Source of the DNA: Pseudomonadota bacterium
Lineage (GTDB): Bacteria > Pseudomonadota > Gammaproteobacteria > Burkholderiales > Burkholderiaceae_B
Assembly: GCA_023427945.1 (NCBI GenBank)
Contig: JAEYZR010000169.1
Span: 1-20,985, forward strand
Length of the DNA: 20,985 bases
Reading direction: 5' to 3'
A program made the position numbers and the translations under genes. Under the pieces are notes generated by a model that was given only the letters and a program-made list of their open reading frames with translations, was not told where the DNA came from and ran no database searches. Below are positions 14,196-20,551 of the stretch, piece by piece (within the stretch, counting starts at the first letter, position 1; each line of letters begins with the position of its first letter).

Positions 14196-14976
14196 GTCCG
14201 TCGCTCAAACCCCCACTCTGCGCCTGGAAAAGCAAGGCGCTGTGGCCACGCTGTGGATCGATCATCCCACGCGCCTGAATGCCATGAGCTTCGAGATGTG
14301 GGCGTCGATTCCGGGCTTCATCGATGAGGTCGAGGCCGACGGCGACATTCGTGTGCTCGTGCTGCGCGGCGCGGGTGAGAAGGCCTTTTGTTCCGGAGCA
14401 GATATCTCGCAGTTCGGTGAACGTCGCAGCACACCGGAGGGTGTAAAGCTGTGGAACGATACCGTGCAGGCCAGCGTCGCCCGGCTGGGGATGTGTTCCA
14501 AACCTGTCGTGGGATTCATTCAGGGTATCTGCTACGGCGGCGGCATGGGCCTGGCCCTGCATTGCGACCTGCGTTATGCCCTGGAGGGATCAAGCTTTGC
14601 CATTCCGGCAGCGAAACTGGGCGTGGGCTATTACCCCAGCTGGCTGCGACGCCTGACTTCGGTGGTGGGGCCTGCCTTCGCCAAGGACATGATGTTCACG
14701 GCGCGACGCCTCAGCACCGAGGAAGCCAGGGCGGCGGGGCTGGTGAATGGTGTGGTCACACTGTCCGAAGTGCAGGCCATCATCGAGCGGATTGCCTCGC
14801 TGGCACCGCTGTCGCAGCGTGCCTCGAAGATGGCAATCGATGAAGCCGTCAGCCCGGGGCTGTATGGCGAGGAACAATGCGGTGCCGCGGTCCTGACGTG
14901 CTTTGCCAGTGAGGATTACAAGGAAGGGCGCGCTGCATTCGGTGAAAAGCGGCCACCGTCTTTCAAAGGCCGATGA
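14185..14976 (+). CDS. Crotonase-fold enoyl-CoA hydratase/isomerase family protein
   Basis: The 263-residue protein has crotonase-fold features: oxyanion segments AFCSGADISQFG (67-78) and GICYGGGMGLALHCD (114-128), then SFAIPAAKLGVGYYPS and an FTARRLSTEEARAAGLVN segment. The two glutamates that catalyse hydration in rat enoyl-CoA hydratase (E144, E164) align with Gly122 and Ala142 here, so classical hydration is unlikely. Isomerase, hydrolase or decarboxylase activity is possible. The start at 14185 is chosen because CGGAG (14175-14179) lies 5 bases upstream; an in-frame ATG at 14158 would add nine residues. It overlaps the CoA-transferase gene by 11 bases and probably acts on that enzyme's product. 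Confidence 0.88.
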   Translation: MSSESVAQTPTLRLEKQGAVATLWIDHPTRLNAMSFEMWASIPGFIDEVEADGDIRVLVLRGAGEKAFCSGADISQFGERRSTPEGVKLWNDTVQASVARLGMCSKPVVGFIQGICYGGGMGLALHCDLRYALEGSSFAIPAAKLGVGYYPSWLRRLTSVVGPAFAKDMMFTARRLSTEEARAAGLVNGVVTLSEVQAIIERIASLAPLSQRASKMAIDEAVSPGLYGEEQCGAAVLTCFASEDYKEGRAAFGEKRPPSFKGR

Positions 14977-15006
14977 GCACTCACGCTGGGCACGCGCGAG
15001 GGCGAT

Positions 15007-15030
15007 GATCTGGAGGCATGCCTCCAGATC
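15007..15030. terminator. Perfect 24-bp palindrome between convergent operons
   Basis: GATCTGGAGGCA (15007-15018) is followed directly by its exact reverse complement TGCCTCCAGATC (15019-15030). It lies 30 bases after the crotonase stop and 5 bases beyond the end of the leftward dehydrogenase gene, the usual place for a bidirectional terminator. In RNA it would form a 10-bp stem with a CATG loop. There is no T-run on either side, so termination by the hairpin alone is uncertain. Confidence 0.6.
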
Positions 15031-15035
15031 GTGGA

Positions 15036-16073
15036 CTAACGCGGAGACAGCAACAAGGAGCTTTCAACTTCGTTGATGAGCGGCTGGTCGGCCAGATAAC
15101 GTGCGAGATTGTCCATGAACAATGTCCCCAGGCGGGCGTGCCGGCCGGTCGTATCACCTGCGCTGTGCGCAGACATGAGTACGTTCTCCATGTCCCACAA
15201 GGGAGACTCCACTGGCAGCGGTTCCACTTCGAACACATCGAGGTAGGCCGACTCCAGCGATCCCGACGCCAACGCTTCGATCAGATCGGCCTCGTTGGCC
15301 ACGCCGCCTCGCGCCACGTTGATGAACGAGGCCGTGGGCTTGAATGACGAGAAAATCCCGCGATGAAAGAGGCCTCGTGTTTCATCCGTCAACGGGCACG
15401 TTGCGACGACCCAGTCAGCTTCGTGGACGACTTCTGGCAGGTCCTCGGTCAAATCGATGTGGTCGAAGTCAGGCAAGGGAAGCCGCACGCCGTGGGACAA
15501 GCCGTGCGTGACCAGTCCAACGGCCTTGCACAGTCTCGCAAACTCGCATCCTACCCGCCCTGTTCCGACGATCAATACCCGTTGACCGGTGAGCTCACGA
15601 GGCTCGATGCTTCCGGTACGCTGGGGGCGCCAGGCTTTTTGCTGCTGGGAGCGCAGCCAGAGCGGAACGCGCCGCGACAACGCCAGCAAGCCCGTCAACG
15701 CGGTGATGGCCACCGTGGTCGAGGCGGCGCCCGCGGCAGTGGTGATGCGCACGCCGCGTGCAGCGAGTCTTGGAAAAATGGCGCGGTCCACGCCGGCCAT
15801 CGACAGCTGCAGCCAGCGCAGATTCGGTGCAGCGTCCAGTATGTCGCAGAACGCCTGCATGGCGGGGGTGGGCTCGGTACGACTCGATGTGCCAACGATA
15901 TCGCTGGACATGAATGCCACTTCGATCGATGCCAGATCGGTCGGCTCCAGCGTCGCGCCGGGTGTGAAAGGCAACAGCATCAATCGCGTATCGAGTGCCT
16001 GCGGCAGCGCTGCACCGCACACCTGCGCGGCGGCCCGGGAGATCAAGGCGGATGTTTTTTTCATGGTGCTCAT
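15036..16073 (-). CDS. D-isomer-specific 2-hydroxyacid dehydrogenase
   Basis: The 345-residue protein has the family layout: a substrate domain (about 1-120), an NAD(P) domain opened by GQRVLIVGTGRVGCEFARL (163-181, with GxGxxG at 170-175), and the active-site residues Arg255 (NVARGGVANE), Glu284 (DVFEVEPLP) and His303 (MSAHSAGDTTGR). It interconverts a 2-hydroxyacid and a 2-oxoacid, or a related glyoxylate-type pair. The start at 16073 (MSTMKK) overlaps the stop of the upstream aldolase as ATGA, so translation is coupled; a longer frame from 16124 runs into that gene. It is the last gene of the LysR-linked leftward operon. Substrate is unknown. Confidence 0.9.
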   Translation of the reverse strand: MSTMKKTSALISRAAAQVCGAALPQALDTRLMLLPFTPGATLEPTDLASIEVAFMSSDIVGTSSRTEPTPAMQAFCDILDAAPNLRWLQLSMAGVDRAIFPRLAARGVRITTAAGAASTTVAITALTGLLALSRRVPLWLRSQQQKAWRPQRTGSIEPRELTGQRVLIVGTGRVGCEFARLCKAVGLVTHGLSHGVRLPLPDFDHIDLTEDLPEVVHEADWVVATCPLTDETRGLFHRGIFSSFKPTASFINVARGGVANEADLIEALASGSLESAYLDVFEVEPLPVESPLWDMENVLMSAHSAGDTTGRHARLGTLFMDNLARYLADQPLINEVESSLLLSPR

Positions 16074-16864
16074 TCGCGGAAACTGTTGTCTTTTGAATCC
16101 AGCATGGCGAGCAGGGCTGGCCACTCCAGTTCGCCGTGAGGCCGTTTGACCGTGGTGTTGCTGCTGGGCTGAAGCACGAGCTGGGCCTTGGTTTTTTCCA
16201 CCACGGAATCAGGCGGCAGGATCAGCTCCACACGGCAGGACATGGCCTTGATCTGTGTCACACACGCCCGTTCCAGTCGGTAGATGTTATTGAACGCCTG
16301 TGCGATCGTGCCGCCGATGGCCAGCAGGCCGTGATTGCGCAGAATCATCACCTCGCTGTCGCCCATGTCAGTCACCAGCCTGACTCGTTCGTCTTCGTCC
16401 ACCGCCACGCCCTCGTAGTCGTGGTAGGCCACCGTTGCGAAGCGCATCGCTGTCTGAGTGAGCGGCAGCAGACCACAATCCAGTGTCGATACGGCCATGC
16501 CGTCCGGTGTGTGCGTGTGGATGATGCAGGCTGCGTCGGGTCTGGCGGTGTGCAGTGCACTGTGGATGACGAAGCCCGCGCGATTGACGGAGTAGTCCTT
16601 CCAGGGGTTGTAGAGGACGTTGCCGTCGGTGTCGATCTTCAGCAGCGAAGAAGCCGTGATCTGCGAATACAGCAGGCCGTACGGATTGATCAGGAATGCG
16701 CCTTCTTCGCCGGGCACCCGGTACGAGATATGGTTGGCGGCCATATCGCTCATGCCGTAGTGATCGACGAGGCGATAGCAGGCCGCAAGATTGATTCGCG
16801 CTTCCCACTCTGCTTCGGAAAACTGAGCAGGCCGTTCACTTTGAGTTTGCATAAATGCTGTCAT
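16070..16864 (-). CDS. Class II aldolase/adducin-family protein
   Basis: The 264-residue protein has an AraD/FucA-type domain with zinc ligands His116 and His118 (IIHTHTPDG) and His178 (RNHGLLAIGG). Earlier segments are YGMSDMAANHISYRVPG, INPYGLLYSQITASSLLKID and FVIHSALHTARPDAACI. Family members are aldolases, epimerases and decarboxylases acting on hydroxylated or phosphorylated substrates; this non-sugar-specific subfamily often sits in organic-acid clusters. The start at 16864 has GGTGGAAAAG just upstream. It lies 39 bases after the Bug receptor gene and overlaps the dehydrogenase by four bases. In this operon it could make or cleave the hydroxyacid used by its neighbours. The reaction is not determined. 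Confidence 0.88.
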   Translation of the reverse strand: MTAFMQTQSERPAQFSEAEWEARINLAACYRLVDHYGMSDMAANHISYRVPGEEGAFLINPYGLLYSQITASSLLKIDTDGNVLYNPWKDYSVNRAGFVIHSALHTARPDAACIIHTHTPDGMAVSTLDCGLLPLTQTAMRFATVAYHDYEGVAVDEDERVRLVTDMGDSEVMILRNHGLLAIGGTIAQAFNNIYRLERACVTQIKAMSCRVELILPPDSVVEKTKAQLVLQPSSNTTVKRPHGELEWPALLAMLDSKDNSFRE

Positions 16865-16903
16865 GACTTTTCCACCATCAGTATGAAAATCGCAGGGCTC
16901 GGA

Positions 16904-17875
16904 TCAGTTGACCTCGGCACCCGACACTTTGACGATCTCTGCCCATTTCGTCGCCTCGGACTGCATGAACTCTCCGAAGGCCTCAGATCCCAGGTATGCG
17001 GGAAAAATGCCTCGTGCCAACAGTTGGCGGTTCGTATCCGGATTGTCCAGTATTCTTTGCACAGCCTGCGACAGTCGCTCGACGCGTTCCTTGGGCGTTC
17101 CCGCAGGCACCACGAAGCTGTTCCACTGGGCCAGTTCGAAGCCCGGCAGCAACTCGGCAATGGCGGGCAAGTCCGGCATGCTCTCCACGCGCTTGGCCGA
17201 TGTGACGGCCAATGCCCTCAGGCGTTTCGCGTCCAGCATGGGTTTCACTTCGCTGAGCGGCGCGAACACGACGTCGATCCGGCCAGCCAGCAGGTCCGTG
17301 ATGGCCGGGGCACCACCGCTGTAGGGCACGTGAGTCATCGTTTTTTTCAGGCGGTGGGTAAAAAGGGCGCCCGCCAGGTGCTGGCTGGTGCCGCTGCCGG
17401 CAGAGCCATAAGTGAGTGGCGTTGGTGCGCGCTCGACCTGGCTGGCGAACTGCTCCAGCGTCTGGGCGGGGTTGTCGGCATTGACCACCATCACGTATGG
17501 ATTGGATGCGACCTGAGCCACCGGTGCGAAGTCCTTCAGTACGTCATATTGCAGCGAGCGGTAAAGCGATCGGTTGGCGATGTGGGCGCTGGACATCATG
17601 AGCACCGTGTACCCGTCGTTTCTGGCCCGGGCGGCATAGGTGGCACCCACGTTGCCGCCCGCGCCGCCACGGTTCTCCACGACGACGCTTTGCTTGAGTT
17701 CGCTGCCCAGTTGGATCGCGAGGATGCGAGCGGCAATATCGTTGCTGCCGCCCGGAGCATAGGGCACCACGATAGTGACCGCATGGTCCGGAAAAGTATC
17801 TGCTGATGCAGGGGCAGGTGCTGCAGCCAGCATGCCGATCGCGGCAAGAGAGCCTAAGAAGGAACGCAACATCAT
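16904..17875 (-). CDS. Bug-family periplasmic receptor (second copy)
   Basis: The 323-residue protein has a signal peptide (MMLRSFLGSLAAIGMLAAAPAPASA, 1-25) and Bug motifs: FPDHAVTIVVPYAPGGSNDIAARI, VVVENRGGAGGNVGATYAA, DGYTVLMMSSAHIANRSLY, LTYGSAGSGTSQHLAGALFTH, MTHVPYSGGAPAITDLLAGRIDVVFAPLSEV. Two adjacent ATGs are possible. GGAG is 3 bases before the first and 6 before the second (17872), so the second may be used. It differs clearly from the receptor at 11203, so a different carboxylate is likely. It follows the aldehyde dehydrogenase gene by 29 bases in a four-gene operon. No permease subunits are nearby. Confidence 0.93.
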   Translation of the reverse strand: MMLRSFLGSLAAIGMLAAAPAPASADTFPDHAVTIVVPYAPGGSNDIAARILAIQLGSELKQSVVVENRGGAGGNVGATYAARARNDGYTVLMMSSAHIANRSLYRSLQYDVLKDFAPVAQVASNPYVMVVNADNPAQTLEQFASQVERAPTPLTYGSAGSGTSQHLAGALFTHRLKKTMTHVPYSGGAPAITDLLAGRIDVVFAPLSEVKPMLDAKRLRALAVTSAKRVESMPDLPAIAELLPGFELAQWNSFVVPAGTPKERVERLSQAVQRILDNPDTNRQLLARGIFPAYLGSEAFGEFMQSEATKWAEIVKVSGAEVN

Positions 17876-17904
17876 TGTCTCCAGTATTTTTGATTTGTAT
17901 GTGT

Positions 17905-19359
17905 TCAACCCAACTGCATGGGCTTTTCGTGCAGGCCCCAGTAGATGCTCTTGGTCTGAGCGTAGAGCCGGAGTCCCATGACACCTTTTTCGCGACCAAT
18001 GCCGCTGTCCTTGAAGCCACCGAACGGCGTGGCGATATGCGATTGTTTGTAGGTATTGATCCAGACCGAGCCTGCCTCGACCTCGCGGGCAATGCGCCAG
18101 GCCTTGGCATAGTCCGAAGTCCAGATTCCTGCGGCCAGCCCGAAAGCGGTGCCGTTGGCCATCTTCACCAGTTCTTCTTCGTTGTCGAAGGGCAGGGCCA
18201 CCAGCACGGGTCCGAAGATTTCCTCCTGGCAAACGCGTGCCTGCCACGAGAGTCCGTCGATGACCGTAGGCATGTAGAAGGCGCCCTTGCTGCGTGTCGC
18301 GTCGTCGGGCGCGTAGCCGCCGACCTTCACCCGACCGCCCTCCTGGCGTGCCAGCTCGACATAGCCGTTCACCCGTTCCCGATGGCGCAGCGAGATCAGC
18401 GGCCCCATCTGGGTGTCGGGGTCGTCGGGCATTCCGACGCGGATGGCCTGGGTCCGTTCGCACAGACCGGCCAGGAAAGCGTCGTATATCGACCGTTCGA
18501 TAAACAGGCGCGAGCCCGCCACGCAACTCTGCCCGGCGGAACCGAAAATCCCCGAAATGACACCGGCCTGCGCCTTGTCCAGATCGGCGTCTGCGCACAC
18601 GATGTGTGGGGACTTGCCGCCCAGTTCAAGCGCTGCAGGAATGAGTCGATCGCCGGCGATAGCCCCGATCCTGCGTCCGGTCACCGTGCCGCCCGTGAAC
18701 GAAATCATCCGTACACCTGGATGGCTGACGAGTTCCAGTCCCACATCGGAGCCGAATCCTGCGAGCACCTGCAGCATGCCTTCGGGCAATCCGGCTTGCA
18801 GGCAGATTCGCAGCAGCTCGAATGCCAGTTGTGGGGTCTCTTCCGAGGGCTTGAGCAGCACAGCGTTGCCTGCTGCCAGCGCGGGTGCGACTTTGGCAGC
18901 TTCGTTCATGATGGGGGAGTTCCACGGCGTGATGGCCGCCACGACCCCGTAGGGTTCGGAGATGGCCAGGGAGAAATACTCGCCCCGAGCCGGGGTGACA
19001 TCGCCTTGCAGGGTTTCGCACACTGACGCGTAGTAGCGGAAACTGCCGGCGGCGCTGTCCACCATGTTCAGGCATTCTTTCCACGGCTTGCCACTGTCCA
19101 TCATCTGCAGGCGTGCGAGAGACTCCCGCTCGGCCAGAATGCGTCGTCCGATCTCGAACAGCACCGAGGCCCGCTGGTCCAGCCGCAGGCGGCGCCACGG
19201 TTGTCCATGAAACGCCGTCCATGCGCGCTGGACGGCCGTTGCCACGTCACCCGCATGGTCGCGTGAGACCACACCTGCCACGCTGCCATCGGCCGGGTTG
19301 ATCGAGGTGATGACATCTTCGGTCCCCGCAGCGGGAGGGGTAAGGTTTTCTGTTTTCAT
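17905..19359 (-). CDS. NAD(P)-dependent aldehyde dehydrogenase
   Basis: The 484-residue protein is a standard aldehyde dehydrogenase: Asn147 in TPWNSP, Glu245 in LELGGKSP, nucleophile Cys279 in GQSCVAGSR, EEIFGPVL, and the C-terminal PFGGFKDSGIGREKG. It oxidises an aldehyde to an acid in the cytoplasm and resembles the betaine-aldehyde and gamma-aminobutyraldehyde group more than GabD. The start at 19359 is chosen because the predicted transcription start is near 19385. An in-frame ATG at 19386 would lie before it and has no ribosome site, while GGA lies about 9 bases before 19359. It is the first gene of the operon read leftward from the duplicated LysR element. The substrate is unknown. Confidence 0.92.
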   Translation of the reverse strand: MKTENLTPPAAGTEDVITSINPADGSVAGVVSRDHAGDVATAVQRAWTAFHGQPWRRLRLDQRASVLFEIGRRILAERESLARLQMMDSGKPWKECLNMVDSAAGSFRYYASVCETLQGDVTPARGEYFSLAISEPYGVVAAITPWNSPIMNEAAKVAPALAAGNAVLLKPSEETPQLAFELLRICLQAGLPEGMLQVLAGFGSDVGLELVSHPGVRMISFTGGTVTGRRIGAIAGDRLIPAALELGGKSPHIVCADADLDKAQAGVISGIFGSAGQSCVAGSRLFIERSIYDAFLAGLCERTQAIRVGMPDDPDTQMGPLISLRHRERVNGYVELARQEGGRVKVGGYAPDDATRSKGAFYMPTVIDGLSWQARVCQEEIFGPVLVALPFDNEEELVKMANGTAFGLAAGIWTSDYAKAWRIAREVEAGSVWINTYKQSHIATPFGGFKDSGIGREKGVMGLRLYAQTKSIYWGLHEKPMQLG

Positions 19360-19391
19360 TGTCGTAGTCCAATCTCCGTAGCTCATGAAAA

Positions 19392-19420
19392 ATTAGACTA
19401 CGGTGGACTATTCAAGACAA
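19392..19420 (-). promoter_or_regulatory. Sigma70-type promoter of the leftward aldehyde dehydrogenase operon
   Basis: On the minus strand, -35 TTGTCT (19415-19420) and -10 TCTAAT (19392-19397) are separated by exactly 17 bases. The -35 is the end of the 33-bp element shared with the promoter at 20448-20476. Transcription would start near 19385. Confidence 0.65.
19394..19410. promoter_or_regulatory. Candidate LysR contact TAG-N11-CTA in the promoter spacer
   Basis: TAG (19394-19396) and CTA (19408-19410) are separated by 11 bases, within the dyad-spaced pattern used by LysR proteins. It overlaps the -10 and spacer of the leftward promoter. The motif is short and has no counterpart at the right-hand promoter. 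Confidence 0.3.
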
Positions 19421-19447
19421 TTTGATATTTGCTTAGTATTATTAGCC
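19415..19447. repeat. 33-bp element upstream of lysR, left copy of an inverted pair
   Basis: AGACAATTTGATATTT (19415-19430) is an exact match to the reverse complement of 20438-20453. After seven differing bases, ATTATTAG (19438-19445) matches again at the same spacing, as does a final C. It lies between the aldehyde dehydrogenase operon and lysR and holds the -35 of the former. Its position, covering the lysR start region as well, suits a LysR site that also controls lysR. Confidence 0.75.
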
Positions 19448-19448
19448 T

Positions 19449-20408
19449 ATGTCTATGAATATAAAATACCGCCCCATCAAGGCATTTCTGCTGGCCGTCG
19501 AGGCAGGTTCGTTCACCAAGGCCGCCTCTCGTTTCGGCGTCACGCAGCCCTCTTTCACCTCGCTTATCCAGGATCTGGAAGAGACGCTGGGACTGCGCCT
19601 GTTCGAGCGTTCGACTCGTTCGATTCAACTGACGTCTGCCGGGGTCGATTTCCTTGCGCGAATCCAGCGTCCCGTCACCGACATGGAGGAAGCCTACCAG
19701 AGCATTCTGGATCTCTCGGCCGCGCGCCGTGGCACTGTGATCGTGGGCGCCTTGCCGTCTGCTGCCTATGCGCTCGTCCCGCCGGCCCTGTCCAGCCTGC
19801 GAGCGGCGCATGCAGCGCTGAAGGCAAAAGTCATCGAGGCACACAACGACGAATTGCTGTTGATGCTGCGCACGAACCAGATCGAATGTGCGGTTGCAAC
19901 CTTGCTTGAACCAGCGCCCGATCTGGTGTTCGAAACTATCATCGAAGACTGTTTCTGCGCCGTACATCCCCATGAGCACGCATTGTCAGCGCTGCCGAGC
20001 GTCACCTGGAAGCAGTTGCCCGAACAAGGGCTGATCCTGCTGGCCAAGGGTTCCAGCGCACGGGCGCAATACGATCGTGCGCTGGAGAAACGTGCCTCCT
20101 TGTCGCTGGAGCCGGACTACGACGTGACCAACATGCTGACTGCGGTATCTTTGATGAAGCTGAATTGCGGCGTGACCGTGTTGCCGCGTCTTGCCTTGCC
20201 TCATCTGGGACTGGAAGGCATGGTGTGCAGGCCTATTCGTTCGCCTGGCGCGCGCCGTACGATCGGTTTGGTCAGGCGGCGCGACCGGCAGCTGAGTCCC
20301 GCCATCGAGCGTTTCAAGACACATCTGTTGCAGATCGTGCCTGAGGTGGAGGCAGGACTGATTCCCCTGTCGCCCGTGCGTGGAAGATCTTCCAACGCAT
20401 CAGGTTGA
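19449..20408 (+). CDS. LysR-family transcriptional regulator
   Basis: The 319-residue protein has an N-terminal winged HTH: IKAFLLAVEAGSFTKAASRFGVTQPSFTSLIQDLEETLGLRLFERS, then the linker helix (residues 10-68 in all), and a C-terminal effector domain with RGTVIVGALPSAAYALVPPAL and later LIPLS. LysR proteins are usually activators that bind upstream of the -35 of divergent target genes and respond to a small-molecule inducer. The start is ATG 19449, or the ATG at 19455; no ribosome site is visible, and a promoter just upstream could leave the mRNA nearly leaderless. It is divergent from the aldehyde dehydrogenase operon and flanked on both sides by the inverted 33-bp element, so both neighbouring operons are its likely targets. 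Confidence 0.9.
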   Translation: MSMNIKYRPIKAFLLAVEAGSFTKAASRFGVTQPSFTSLIQDLEETLGLRLFERSTRSIQLTSAGVDFLARIQRPVTDMEEAYQSILDLSAARRGTVIVGALPSAAYALVPPALSSLRAAHAALKAKVIEAHNDELLLMLRTNQIECAVATLLEPAPDLVFETIIEDCFCAVHPHEHALSALPSVTWKQLPEQGLILLAKGSSARAQYDRALEKRASLSLEPDYDVTNMLTAVSLMKLNCGVTVLPRLALPHLGLEGMVCRPIRSPGARRTIGLVRRRDRQLSPAIERFKTHLLQIVPEVEAGLIPLSPVRGRSSNASG

Positions 20409-20420
20409 TTCATAGTGCCA

Positions 20421-20453
20421 GACTAATAATCAAATAAAAATATCAAATTGTCT
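20421..20453. repeat. 33-bp element downstream of lysR, right copy of the inverted pair
   Basis: AAATATCAAATTGTCT (20438-20453) and CTAATAAT (20423-20430) are, in reverse complement, the same blocks as in 19415-19447. Relative to its own target gene the element has the same orientation as the left copy has to the leftward operon. Confidence 0.75.
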
Positions 20454-20476
20454 GAAGTATTCAGCATTGATTTAAT
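20448..20476 (+). promoter_or_regulatory. Sigma70-type promoter of the rightward dehydrogenase gene
   Basis: -35 TTGTCT (20448-20453) and -10 TTTAAT (20471-20476) are separated by exactly 17 bases. The same -35 and spacing occur at the mirror-image promoter 19392-19420. Transcription would start near 20483, about 69 bases before the gene. Confidence 0.65.
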
Positions 20477-20521
20477 GATCGCAGGAACGACGCAATGCAA
20501 TTCGTTTGCACCCTGCGTCTG

Positions 20522-20545
20522 CCTATTCTTGACAACAAAAATAGG
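20522..20545 (+). promoter_or_regulatory. Short inverted repeat overlapping the ribosome site of the dehydrogenase gene
   Basis: CCTATT (20522-20527) and AATAGG (20540-20545) are perfect arms around 12 bases. The 3' arm overlaps AGGAAG (20543-20548), the ribosome site of the gene at 20552, so folding could limit translation. With only six pairs this is tentative. Confidence 0.3.
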
Positions 20546-20551
20546 AAGATC

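Noticed and set aside
16904..18598. A 564-codon minus-strand frame that would fuse extra sequence to the Bug receptor
   Set aside because: The upstream half is an out-of-frame reading of the aldehyde dehydrogenase gene; the signal peptide and ribosome site place the true start at 17875 or 17872.
16136..19026. Long plus-strand frames across the leftward operon
   Set aside because: They cross gene boundaries of well-supported minus-strand genes and lack domains or ribosome sites.
19415..20453. Inverted 33-bp repeats as ends of an insertion element carrying lysR
   Set aside because: There is no transposase or target duplication, and conservation aligns with promoter positions (-35 and fixed 17-bp spacing) on both sides.
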